64,000 nt of DNA from Lachnospiraceae bacterium YSD2013 (GTDB taxonomy: Bacteria > Bacillota > Clostridia > Lachnospirales > Lachnospiraceae). The stretch is taken from positions 29,501 to 93,500 of the forward strand of contig FMTX01000017.1 of assembly GCA_900100895.1 (NCBI GenBank), read 5' to 3'. Numbering within the stretch: the first letter of the stretch is position 1; the number at the start of each line of letters is the position of its first letter. Under the pieces are notes generated by a model. The model had not been told where the DNA came from and ran no database searches. It worked only from the letters and a program-made list of their open reading frames with translations. Positions 47,593-56,467 of this stretch are shown one piece after another. A program made the translations under genes and the position numbers.

Positions 47593-47684
47593 GGTGAAAC
47601 CGCTTCGCCGGCTCCGTGCCGGCCGCCTGCGGCCGTGATCGGCCGTTTATCGGTCGCAATCGACCTTTTTGCGGCGGATTTCAC
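47593..47684. repeat. GC-rich multi-hairpin palindromic element
   Basis: GGTGAAACCGC (47593-47603) pairs with GCGGCGGATTTCACC (47670-47684, small bulge). Inside are GCCGGC-tccgt-GCCGGC, GGCCGC-ct-GCGGCC and a GATCGGCCG / CGGTCGCAATC arm. A further GGCGCC-gttccc-GGCGCC hairpin follows at about 47710. Base composition is far richer in G and C than the surroundings. It looks like a REP/MITE-type repeat or structured RNA just 6 bases after hslO. Confidence 0.6.
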
Positions 47685-47739
47685 CGTAACTATACGCTTA
47701 TCATACCGGCGGCGCCGTTCCCGGCGCCCCGCTTAAGTC

Positions 47740-47772
47740 GAAATTCGGCTGAATTTCCAATTTTTTATTTTT
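47740..47772 (+). terminator. Probable terminator of the hisC-hslO operon
   Basis: GAAATT, loop cggctg, AATTTC, followed by CAATTTTTTATTTTT. Short stem but a very good T-run. Confidence 0.6.
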
Positions 47773-47881
47773 ACAGTGACTGATTGTTGACCCGCGCGGG
47801 ACTTTTTGCGTCTTTAGGTCAATTTTTAGATTAAGTCAAATCTAGGGTTTGAGCACTTCATGCATTAAAAAAGATAAGTTG

Positions 47882-48212
47882 TTGACTAAGAATTGGGTAT
47901 ATGGTGCACTTAGTCAATCTTTTTTCTGTTTTAGCTCCTCTTTAGAAGCGAGCAATTGACTAAGAAACCGCGTAAGTGTCATCTTAGTCAACAGAATATT
48001 CGCGTATTGCGTTAAATGAGGACAAATCATTGACTAAGAGGATGTTTTATCAGTCGCTTAGTCAACATTGACCATATAGAAGCATCGAGATAATGACAAA
48101 AAGTTGACTAAGTAAATATGGCGCCACTGCCTTAGTCAAAAACAAACACTGATAAGCTGCAGATAAAAAACAAATGCTGACTAAGGAGACATTAATCAAT
48201 GACCTTAGTCAA
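47882..48212. repeat. Upstream array of five 36-bp inverted repeats at 74-bp period
   Basis: Each unit is TTGACTAAG, 18 variable bases, CTTAGTCAA. Dyads: 47882-47917, 47956-47991, 48030-48065, 48104-48139 and 48177-48212 (the last has CTGACTAAG at its left). Start spacings are 74, 74, 74 and 73; linkers are 38, 38, 38 and 37 bases. Spacers and linkers differ between units. Degenerate traces occur further left (TTGAC at 47787 with TTTAGGTCAA at 47813-47822; TTAAGTCAA at 47831-47839). The array stops 40 bases before the nuclease start codon, so it makes up the gene's upstream region. Confidence 0.95.
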
Positions 48213-48252
48213 GAGGAACATTTCTTAAACACAATATAAAAAGGAGAAGAAA

Positions 48253-49047
48253 ATGCAACAATTATTGAAACTGATGAATCAACGAGCCAATACCTTACGA
48301 CAGGCAATACGACGAGCAGAAAAAGATGATGGAACATTCGCAGAGGGATGGTTAAGAGTATCTGTGGATAAAGGACGTCCGCGATACTATCGTATCACGG
48401 AAAGCGGGGATACGTCGGGCGAATACATAAAAAAGCGAGAAAGAAACCTGGCCCGAAAACTTGCACAAAAGGATTACAACAAGATTTTTATAGAAATGGC
48501 AGGCGAGGAATTACGCATGTTGGAAAATAGTATTAAACAGCTAACCGAAGAATCCGCTGATATTGCCTACACCGGACTAAATGTGCATCGACGTGTGCTA
48601 ATAACTCCATATATCTATACAGATGAAAAATATGCAGAAGAGTGGCTCAAAATGAGTTATAAGACAAACCCATATAAGCCGGAAGAAAAGACGCGTGAAA
48701 CAAATCGTGGCGATAAAGTGAGGTCTAAGTCAGAGGGATTCATTGCGAATATCTTATTCGATTTGGGAATACCATACCATTACGAGCAGGCTTTGAAACT
48801 CAAAAGTGGCAAAATATATTATCCCGACTTTACTCTTCTTAAGAAAAGCACGCGAGAAGTGATATATCTTGAGCACTTGGGCCTTTTGGATGATGAATCA
48901 TACAGAAAAAGTGTCCTGACCAAGATAGACGATTACAGAGCCGACGGAATATATCTTGGTAAGAATCTGCTAATCACATACGAAACTGCAAGCAACCCGT
49001 TTGATATTGGAGGCACACGGAATATGCTCCAAGCAATCTTTGAATAG
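48253..49047 (+). CDS. PD-(D/E)XK nuclease-like protein flanked by inverted-repeat arrays
   Basis: 264 residues, good ribosome site (AAAAAGGAGAAG). The N-terminal module, about 25-75, has GTFAEGWLRVSVDKGRPRYYRI and GEYIKKRERNLARKLAQKDY. I recall this and the following KVRSKSE motif from many uncharacterised Lachnospiraceae proteins. The C-terminal part looks like a restriction-endonuclease fold: Glu161 in RSKSEGFIANIL, Asp192 in YYPDFTLL, and Glu207-His208 in IYLEHLGLLD, giving E...PD...E with His where ExK usually has another residue. Arginine is often coded by CGA (for example in NQRANTLRQAIRR), unlike neighbouring genes, and the gene is AT-richer, suggesting transfer. Activity is inferred, not shown. 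Confidence 0.85.
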   Translation: MQQLLKLMNQRANTLRQAIRRAEKDDGTFAEGWLRVSVDKGRPRYYRITESGDTSGEYIKKRERNLARKLAQKDYNKIFIEMAGEELRMLENSIKQLTEESADIAYTGLNVHRRVLITPYIYTDEKYAEEWLKMSYKTNPYKPEEKTRETNRGDKVRSKSEGFIANILFDLGIPYHYEQALKLKSGKIYYPDFTLLKKSTREVIYLEHLGLLDDESYRKSVLTKIDDYRADGIYLGKNLLITYETASNPFDIGGTRNMLQAIFE

Positions 49048-49099
49048 ATTTTAGCAAAAGAAACCATTTAAGAATGCAAAGTGTTTTTACTTTCAGAAA

Positions 49100-49468
49100 G
49101 TGACTATTGATGAAAATGCGCCAAAGCCTTAAGTCAATCATATTCATGATACTTGCAATAAGCGCATTCTTTTGCAAGCACAGCAAAAAGCATTCCTTCG
49201 TCCATCAAAAATGCGGCATCTTTGACTAAGCCAAATGAATGGCAAGAATTTAGTCAAGGATTCCGCCGATTTTACGCCCAGTGCATTGACTAAAAGGTCA
49301 TATAGCAAAGCGGTTAGTCAAAGAATCCTTCGCGAAGTCCCCCAAATGGGTGCAAATCATTGACTAAGAAGCGCGAGAAATGTCATCTTAGTCAAAGAAG
49401 GCGATTTTCACAGAGTGATGACGTGGCGATTATTTGACTAAGGGCGAGACAAAATGATATTTAGTCAA
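49100..49468. repeat. Downstream array of inverted repeats matching the upstream array
   Basis: Dyads: 49222-49257 (right arm TTTAGTCAA), 49286-49321 (TTGACTAAA / GTTAGTCAA), 49360-49395 (perfect) and 49434-49468 (right arm TTTAGTCAA, spacer 17). Start spacings are 64, 74 and 74. A degenerate dyad lies at 49100-49137 (GTGACTATT / CTTAAGTCAA). All clear half-sites keep TGACTAA or its complement. Between 49137 and 49222 is a separate hairpin, CTTGCAA ... TTGCAAG (49152-49178). The last arm merges with the T-run of the terminator of the next minus-strand gene. Confidence 0.93.
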
Positions 49469-49493
49469 AAAAAGCCCCCCGCATAAGCGGAGG
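49467..49493 (-). terminator. Terminator of the minus-strand membrane protein gene
   Basis: On the minus strand GCCCTCCGC, loop ttat, GCGGGGGGC, then TTTTTTTGAC. The T-run runs into the last inverted-repeat arm, so the cassette boundary is at or very near this point. Confidence 0.8.
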
Positions 49494-49514
49494 GCCGAAA
49501 GCACGAGGCCGGTA

Positions 49515-50213
49515 TTAATACTGAGCCGTGTATGTATATTCGCTTAAAAACTCCACAAACTTCTTTATCAGCTCCGGGTGGGGGGCGTTGGCGATGACGC
49601 CGAGGTAGATGTCGTCGCTAAAGAAGCAGGGAACGGAGGTGATACCGGAGTAGGAGCCGATGTTGATTGCGTAAGGCATGTTTACGCTGAAGACCTCGCC
49701 GGTTTCAGGGTCGGTGGGAGTGCCCCACAGAACGGCGTCGCCGAGAGCTTCAAGCTCGCTGTCGGAGAAAATCTCGCGAAGGTCGAGATAAATCTCTGCG
49801 TTAAGATATCCTTTAATCAAATCACTTGTACTGATTACAACATCAATGTCCGCGCCGGCGATGGCTGCCATGAACTTCTGGGAAGAAGTGTAAGTAACTT
49901 CGCTGTAGCTTGACGGGTCGAGATTTATAGAGTAACTGGCATCGAAGACTACGGGGCCGGCTGCAGGATCGAGACCGAGATACTCGGTGCAGACATCGGA
50001 ATCGGGAATGGCCGAGGCATTAATGAATGCCGCCTGGAACTGCGCGGGCTTGTTACGAATCATGGTAACGATTACAGACACAATAATTGCAAGCGCACAA
50101 CCTATAATAAGCGTCGGGATACGGTAGTATTCCCAAAAGTACAGAAATTTATATTTGAAGCCTTTGCCTTTAAGCATGTTACGGCTGTCACGAATGTCGT
50201 CTATAACGGGCAT
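49515..50213 (-). CDS. Membrane-anchored protein of unknown function
   Basis: 232 residues. Cytoplasmic N-terminus (NMLKGKGFKYKFLYFWEYYRI), one helix (PTLIIGCALAIIVSVIVTMI), then an outer domain of about 170 residues. The outer part has weak resemblance to periplasmic binding proteins (DVVISTSDLIKGYLNAEIYLDL, YAINIGSYSGI, HPELIKKFVEFL), but no family can be claimed. GGAGG precedes the start. Monocistronic, convergent with the nuclease cassette. Confidence 0.75.
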   Translation of the reverse strand: MPVIDDIRDSRNMLKGKGFKYKFLYFWEYYRIPTLIIGCALAIIVSVIVTMIRNKPAQFQAAFINASAIPDSDVCTEYLGLDPAAGPVVFDASYSINLDPSSYSEVTYTSSQKFMAAIAGADIDVVISTSDLIKGYLNAEIYLDLREIFSDSELEALGDAVLWGTPTDPETGEVFSVNMPYAINIGSYSGITSVPCFFSDDIYLGVIANAPHPELIKKFVEFLSEYTYTAQY

Positions 50214-50320
50214 AACGCACCTCCTTAAATAACAGAATCATTATTACCCAAAGTTATTAACGGGTCAATGACCAAAAAATGAACTTTTTGTTAAATCTGC
50301 GAATCTGCCTCAAAATCCTT

Positions 50321-50348
50321 TTGATTTATTTTGAAATTCTGCTATATT
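50321..50348 (+). promoter_or_regulatory. Promoter of the small membrane protein gene at 50426
   Basis: TTGATT at 50321-50326, 16-base spacer, TATATT at 50343-50348, followed by a GC-rich leader with a possible GGGGC/GCCCC hairpin. Confidence 0.55.
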
Positions 50349-50425
50349 AGTGGTAAGCATTTTCGCAGGGGCCGCGCAGGCGATTGCCCCGCGACAACAT
50401 ACAGAGAAGATTGGAAGGTAACACT

Positions 50426-50929
50426 ATGAGCGAATCATACATTGAGGTAATGGTACAGAGAAAGCCCTCAGGTGCCATGTTATTTCTTAAATACTTACTT
50501 ATGGGCCTTGCGGTTGTCGTATTCTTCGGTTCATTCTTAACGGGAATCGGAACCCTCGGGCTTATAGTAGCGATAGCCCTCGGCGTCGGCTCTTACTTCG
50601 TAGGCATGTATGCCAGCGTTGAGTACGAGTACTTATACCTTGATAAGGAAATCACCATCGACAAGGTCCTCAATAAGGCCAAAAGAAAGCGCGTCGGCAC
50701 CTACCAGGTAGACAAGATGGAGATACTTGCTCCCATTAATTCCTACCACCTTGATTCCTACAGAAACAGACAGGTCAAGGAATTTGACTACTCAAGCGGA
50801 ATCGCCGGTCAGCGCGAGACCCGTTACTGCTTCTACTATGAAGGCTCCCAGAAGATAATAATTGAGCCCAATGACGAATTCATAAAGCTTGTTAAAAATG
50901 TTGCTCCCAGAAAGGTATTTAGTGATTGA
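50426..50929 (+). CDS. Two-helix membrane protein (DUF6106-like)
   Basis: The ATG at 50426 lies 7 bases after GGAAGG; the longer frame from 50384 lacks a ribosome site. About 167 residues. Two close helices (AMLFLKYLLMGLAVVVFFGSFL and LGLIVAIALGVGSYFVGMYA) are followed by a soluble domain of beta character (YEYLYLDKEITIDKVLNKAKRKRVGTY, IEPNDEFIKLVKNVAPRKVF). I recall the DUF6106 label for such Lachnospiraceae proteins but cannot confirm it. Function unknown. Confidence 0.8.
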   Translation: MSESYIEVMVQRKPSGAMLFLKYLLMGLAVVVFFGSFLTGIGTLGLIVAIALGVGSYFVGMYASVEYEYLYLDKEITIDKVLNKAKRKRVGTYQVDKMEILAPINSYHLDSYRNRQVKEFDYSSGIAGQRETRYCFYYEGSQKIIIEPNDEFIKLVKNVAPRKVFSD

Positions 50930-50954
50930 CAATACCGGCGGGGTGTGTTACATT
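50926..50954 (+). promoter_or_regulatory. Promoter of guaB
   Basis: TTGACA at 50926-50931, overlapping the previous stop codon, then 17 bases and TACATT at 50949-50954. Confidence 0.65.
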
Positions 50955-50967
50955 CATTAGCAAATTT

Positions 50968-51012
50968 AAAACTGCCGGTTTGACAAAAGCAATGTTTCCG
51001 GCAGTTTTCTTA
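50968..51012 (+). promoter_or_regulatory. Terminator-like hairpin in the guaB leader
   Basis: AAAACTGCCGG and CCGGCAGTTTT enclose about 19 bases, then TCTTATAAG. It lies between the predicted guaB transcription start (about 50961) and the ribosome site AAGGAGG. It either terminates readthrough from upstream or attenuates guaB. Confidence 0.55.
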
Positions 51013-51015
51013 TAA

Positions 51016-52494
<1,479 letters not shown>

Positions 52495-52513
52495 GAAGGA
52501 AACCAGAACATTG

Positions 52514-52548
52514 CAAAGGCGCCTATCCGCACGGATAAGCGCCTTTTT
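52514..52548 (+). terminator. Terminator of guaB
   Basis: AAAGGCGCCTATCCG, loop cac, GGATAAGCGCCTTTTT; a long stem with a small bulge and T-run. Confidence 0.85.
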
Positions 52549-52605
52549 GTGTACTGAGCGAATTGAGTTTAAAAACATCAAATTGAACAAATCGCAATCG
52601 TTTTC

Positions 52606-52634
52606 TTGATAGAAATCAGATGTTATGTTAATAT
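52606..52634 (+). promoter_or_regulatory. Promoter of the GGDEF-EAL gene
   Basis: TTGATA at 52606-52611, 17 bases, TAATAT at 52629-52634, 30 bases ahead of the GTG start. Confidence 0.65.
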
Positions 52635-52663
52635 AGTCACGAGGGGAATAAGAGGTATTTTTT

Positions 52664-55333
52664 GTGGAGAACAATAATACATTCTATCAAAATCCCGGGA
52701 TGCTTTCCGGGAATCTGACGGTTGATATCATGATCGTTAAGAGGATGGCTATTCGCTTCAGCAAGGTAGCCAACCTTTACATGGTCGGATATAACTCACG
52801 CGGAGAGACGCTATGCGAATTGACCGCCGAGCCGCCGGAAGACAAAAAGCTTATCGATCTTATTGGACGGGAAGTATTACAGAACCTTTACGAAAGGGTA
52901 TCGGGAGACGACCTCGAAGTACAGGCGCTTGAAGACACGTGCATACCTAACATCAAGGCGGCAGGTGTTTCGCTTCATGTTAACCATGAGGCTATTGCGA
53001 CCTGGGTTTTAATAGGCGTCATGGACGATGCGGAGCTGGTATCACAGCCCGGAAGCATTCCTCCCGGAACTTTCTCAAGGGTAACTTCTCAAGCCAAGTT
53101 CAATGATTCTATTGATATTTGCAGGGATACTACCCAGCTTATATTGTGCTCTAAACTTTCTTTGGCCAGTGCCCAGGCAGAGAGCAGAAGGTCCAAGTAC
53201 TCCGAGGAGGAGGCACTTGCTTCGCTTAAGAGGGTGGAAGCCATTTCCGAGGTGGTGCAGCTTCTTGATTCCAATGACGCAATTGAAGTCATAATGAATG
53301 AGATGCTTAAGATTGTGGGCGGATATTTGGATATATCCACTGCTTTTATTGCGCGCGTAAAGCGTGGGCAGGACAGTATGGATATTGCCGCGGAGTGGAC
53401 GGGTGCCGGAGCGGTGTCCTGCTTTGACCAGCATATGGGACAGCCTCGGTTCCATTTCCTGTACACGGACAAGCCTCTTGTTGTATCGGCCGACTCCGAC
53501 GCGGACGTGCCTGACAGAGAGGTGCTTAACAAGCTTGGCATGACGGCTGTATGCGTGCTGCCTATTCAGATTGGTAACGGCGTGGCTATGTATTCATGCT
53601 TCTTAGACAACACTCCCGACAAGAAGTGGAAGACCGAAGAAGTTAAGTTCTTATACGATGCCATGAAGATTCTTCAGAGTATCCTTACAAAGCGCATTCA
53701 GAAGAATTCACTTGCAAGTTCTTTTGCTTCACTTGAGGCAATTTTAGATAACGTGGGAAGCGCAATTTACGTGCGCGATATTGAGACGGGCTCGCCTCTT
53801 TTTGCCAACAGGGTACTTAAGAGCGTGTTTGCGGAGGAGTTCGCAAGCGGAAGCCTCGACGAATTATTCGACGCAGCCCTTCCCGAGTCCAAAGAAATCG
53901 GAACCTACGAAGTTAACCATGTTGCCAGAAACCGCTGGTACGACCTTCACTACACCTACATTAACTGGGTGGACGGAAGAAAGGTTTCTTTGTGCGCGGC
54001 TTACGACGTTACGGACAAGAAGAGCTATCAGCGTCGTATCGAGCAGCAGGCGTATACAGACTTCTTAACGGGTCTTTACAACCGTATGTGCTGCGAGCGT
54101 GACCTTGCGATGCACATCGATGCGGCTAAGACTTCGGGTACGAAGGGTGCGCTTTTGTACCTCGACCTTGATGACTTTAAGCATATTAACGACGGTCTCG
54201 GTCATCAGTACGGCGACGTGCTCCTTAAGGCAATTTCGCATTCGCTCCAGCGTATCGAGGGTATTAAGAATACCTGCTATCGTATGGGCGGCGATGAGTT
54301 TGTCATTATCGTGCCTCCCGAGTCGTATTCGTCATTTAAGCGTATTATCGAACAGATTGAAGATATATTCAGTAAGCCCTGGTATCTTAAGGATGCGGAC
54401 TACTACTGCACCATGAGTATGGGTGTCGTAGAGTTCCCCGAGAGCGGTGCGAGCGTGCTTGACCTTATCAAGAAAGCCGACATCGCCATGTACGATGCCA
54501 AGAAAAGCGGTAAGAACCGCGTGGCTCAGTACTCGGACAACATTGTTTCTTCTTCAAGCGAGCGACTCGGTATGGAGAAGAGCATGCGTGATGCCATGAC
54601 TTCGGGCTACAGAGAATTTGAAGTATACTATCAGCCGATTGTGGACGTTACCGAGAATAACCGCTGTGTAGGTGCCGAGGCGCTTATCAGATGGAACTCA
54701 TCCGAGCTTGGCTTTATCGCACCGAGCGATTTCATACCGCTTGCAGAGTATCTGGGACTTATCAATCCCATCGGTAACCACGTACTGAGGAAGGCTTGCG
54801 AGACCTGTAAGTCCTGGAATGACAACGGTCATCCGGATTATAAGGTTAACGTTAATTTGTCTGTGGTACAGTTATTACAATCGGATATTGTGGATATCGT
54901 GGCACGCACCATTAAGGAGACGGGTATTACGCCCAAGAACCTTACTCTCGAAGTTACAGAGAGCCTTGCCATTAACGATATGGAGCGTATGAAGACCATT
55001 CTTAACGGTATCAAGGAGTTAGGTGTTAAGCTTGCACTTGATGATTTCGGAACGGGTTATTCGTCGCTCAGCCACATTAGGGAGATTCCTTTTGACGTAA
55101 TCAAAGTGGATCAGAGCTTTGTTAAAGACCTTGCCGATTCCGCTTACTCGCAGTCCTTTGTTAAGATGGTTGCGGAACTTGCGGAGACTATCGGTGTTAA
55201 CGTCTGCGTCGAAGGTATCGAAACCGAGCAGCAATATAAAGTCCTCGAGGGCATGAAGATTAAGATGATTCAGGGATTCTACTTTGACAAGCCCATGCCT
55301 CAGGAAGACTTTGTGAATAAATATGTTAAGTAA
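52664..55333 (+). CDS. GAF/PAS/GGDEF/EAL cyclic-di-GMP enzyme
   Basis: 889 residues, GTG start 8 bases after AGAGG. No membrane helix. The N-terminal about 150 residues look like a sensory-ligand domain; a GAF-like domain spans about 185-345, and a PAS-like segment about 355-450. GGDEF domain: DFLTGLYNRMCCERDL, LYLDLDDFKHINDGLGH, intact GGDEF at 542-546. EAL domain: EAL at 672-674 in VGAEALIRWN, VNLSVVQL, LEVTESLA, LALDDFGTGYSSL and KVDQSFV, with all usual metal and c-di-GMP residues apparently kept. Both synthesis and breakdown sites look intact, so net output depends on the sensor part. Confidence 0.95.
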   Translation: MENNNTFYQNPGMLSGNLTVDIMIVKRMAIRFSKVANLYMVGYNSRGETLCELTAEPPEDKKLIDLIGREVLQNLYERVSGDDLEVQALEDTCIPNIKAAGVSLHVNHEAIATWVLIGVMDDAELVSQPGSIPPGTFSRVTSQAKFNDSIDICRDTTQLILCSKLSLASAQAESRRSKYSEEEALASLKRVEAISEVVQLLDSNDAIEVIMNEMLKIVGGYLDISTAFIARVKRGQDSMDIAAEWTGAGAVSCFDQHMGQPRFHFLYTDKPLVVSADSDADVPDREVLNKLGMTAVCVLPIQIGNGVAMYSCFLDNTPDKKWKTEEVKFLYDAMKILQSILTKRIQKNSLASSFASLEAILDNVGSAIYVRDIETGSPLFANRVLKSVFAEEFASGSLDELFDAALPESKEIGTYEVNHVARNRWYDLHYTYINWVDGRKVSLCAAYDVTDKKSYQRRIEQQAYTDFLTGLYNRMCCERDLAMHIDAAKTSGTKGALLYLDLDDFKHINDGLGHQYGDVLLKAISHSLQRIEGIKNTCYRMGGDEFVIIVPPESYSSFKRIIEQIEDIFSKPWYLKDADYYCTMSMGVVEFPESGASVLDLIKKADIAMYDAKKSGKNRVAQYSDNIVSSSSERLGMEKSMRDAMTSGYREFEVYYQPIVDVTENNRCVGAEALIRWNSSELGFIAPSDFIPLAEYLGLINPIGNHVLRKACETCKSWNDNGHPDYKVNVNLSVVQLLQSDIVDIVARTIKETGITPKNLTLEVTESLAINDMERMKTILNGIKELGVKLALDDFGTGYSSLSHIREIPFDVIKVDQSFVKDLADSAYSQSFVKMVAELAETIGVNVCVEGIETEQQYKVLEGMKIKMIQGFYFDKPMPQEDFVNKYVK

Positions 55334-55345
55334 AGGAGTTTGAAC

Positions 55346-56167
55346 ATGGGAGACGGTATTTTATCCGGACTTGATTCTTTTGGTTTATCAGGCCTTGAAG
55401 GCATGAGCCTTTTTGAAGAAGAGAAAAAAGCAGAGGAGGCAAAAGCGGCTTACGTGCCCACAGAGAAGGACTTCATTCTCGAAAAGACCATGAAGTGCCC
55501 GCTTTGTGACAACGAATTTAAGACCAAAGCTGTAAAAGCAGGTAAGGCTAAGCTTGTGCGTTCCGACAAGGATTTACGTCCGGTTTATCAGGATGTGGAT
55601 ATCGCCAAGTACGATGTTATCATGTGCCCCAAGTGTGGATACACGGCACTTTCCAGATATTTCCCTACACTTTTGAACGTTCAGGCTCAGCGTATAAAGG
55701 CCAAGATCTCACCCGCTTTCAAGCCTAAGCCCGAAACCGGCGAGATTTACTCATACGACGATGCTCTCGAAAGATACAAGATGGCGCTTGTAAACGCTAT
55801 CGTTAAGGGCACCAAGGCCAGTGAGAAAGCATATATCTGCCTTAAGTCCTCATGGATTGCAAGAGGTAAGGCTGAGGAACTTGGCGAGGCCAATCCCGAA
55901 TATGCCAAGGTTAAGGCAATGGAACTTGAATATTCCAAGAACGCATTCGAAGGTTTCGTAGCTGCCATTCAGAATGAAAACTTCCCTATGTGCGGTATGG
56001 ATGAGACCACCATTAACTACCTTATCGCAGTGCTTGGTCAGATGACCGGTCACCTTGATGTATCACAGAAGATGATTGCTCTTATTCTTCAGTCACAGAC
56101 TGCCAATAATCGTATTAAGGATCTTGCAAGAGATCTTAAGGACGAGATTTTAAATAGCAAGAAATAA
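55346..56167 (+). CDS. DUF2225 domain protein
   Basis: The ATG at 55346 is 7 bases after AAAGGAG. About 273 residues. Two zinc-type Cys pairs, KCPLCDNEFKTK and MCPKCGYTALSRYF, are the DUF2225 marks, and the C-terminal two thirds are helical with TPR-like repeats (ALVNAIVKGTKASEKAYICLKSSW, QMTGHLDVSQKMIALILQ). It is cytoplasmic, function unknown. It follows the c-di-GMP gene by 12 bases and is probably cotranscribed. Confidence 0.9.
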   Translation: MGDGILSGLDSFGLSGLEGMSLFEEEKKAEEAKAAYVPTEKDFILEKTMKCPLCDNEFKTKAVKAGKAKLVRSDKDLRPVYQDVDIAKYDVIMCPKCGYTALSRYFPTLLNVQAQRIKAKISPAFKPKPETGEIYSYDDALERYKMALVNAIVKGTKASEKAYICLKSSWIARGKAEELGEANPEYAKVKAMELEYSKNAFEGFVAAIQNENFPMCGMDETTINYLIAVLGQMTGHLDVSQKMIALILQSQTANNRIKDLARDLKDEILNSKK

Positions 56168-56243
56168 TTTTATATTATGGATCATAGGGGGAGTATAATA
56201 AAACGTACAGTTTTATTAACTCGATTCTCCATGTGTGTTGTTG

Positions 56244-56283
56244 GGCGAAACGGACGATGCCGAAAGGCAACGTCCGTTTCGTT
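56244..56283 (+). terminator. Strong hairpin after the DUF2225 gene
   Basis: CGAAACGGACG and CGTCCGTTTCG arms, with an inner GCC-gaaa-GGC stem. The following sequence (ttgactattt) is a poor T-run, so it may be a terminator or a stabilising 3' hairpin. A smaller AATAAAAC/GTTTTATT hairpin precedes it at about 56197. Confidence 0.5.
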
Positions 56284-56305
56284 GACTATTTGTGCAATTT
56301 TTGTG

Positions 56306-56334
56306 TTGACAGTACCAAGGTTTTTTATTAATCT
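56306..56334 (+). promoter_or_regulatory. Promoter of the riboswitch-purine operon
   Basis: TTGACA at 56306-56311, 17 bases, TAATCT at 56329-56334, immediately ahead of the ZTP riboswitch. Confidence 0.65.
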
Positions 56335-56340
56335 AAATCC

Positions 56341-56442
56341 ATAAGGTCTATATGACTGACGGAAGTGGAATTGACCACAGGGAGTATAGATGACTAATGC
56401 CGACCGTCTGGGCGAAGCTGCTCAGATTGTCGGCTTTTTTTA
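56341..56442 (+). promoter_or_regulatory. ZTP (pfl) riboswitch with overlapping terminator
   Basis: Conserved pfl features are present in order: stem P1 TCTATA (56347) with TATAGA (56385); GACTGACGG; a GTGG-CCAC hairpin; AGGGAGT; then after a linker the CCGACCGTCTGGGC block typical of the class. The last block begins a terminator stem: GCCGAC ... GTCGGC followed by TTTTTTT (56399-56442). ZTP/ZMP binding should favour the aptamer and prevent termination, raising expression of the two purine genes that consume ZMP (AICAR). Class and gene context agree well. Confidence 0.9.
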
Positions 56443-56467
56443 TTTCTTTGTACCGTAGGAGGTTCTT

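Noticed and set aside
47787..47839. An additional full inverted-repeat unit left of the first dyad
   Set aside because: Only fragments match (TTGAC, TTTAGGTCAA, TTAAGTCAA) and the 74-bp register is off, so I noted it as degenerate traces only.
47882..48212. TTGACT in each repeat as a set of -35 promoter boxes
   Set aside because: No consistent -10 element lies 16-18 bases downstream of the repeats; that position is occupied by the variable spacer end and CTTAGTCAA.
47882..49468. CRISPR array
   Set aside because: Repeats are 9-bp half-sites in alternating orientation, gaps are 18 and 38 bases in turn, linkers are diverged copies of one another, and no cas gene is nearby.
47882..49468. Dual-spacer guide-RNA (TIGR-type) array
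   Set aside because: The 36-bp unit length recalls it, but there is no Nop-domain protein and the layout of spacers and repeats differs; resemblance is superficial.
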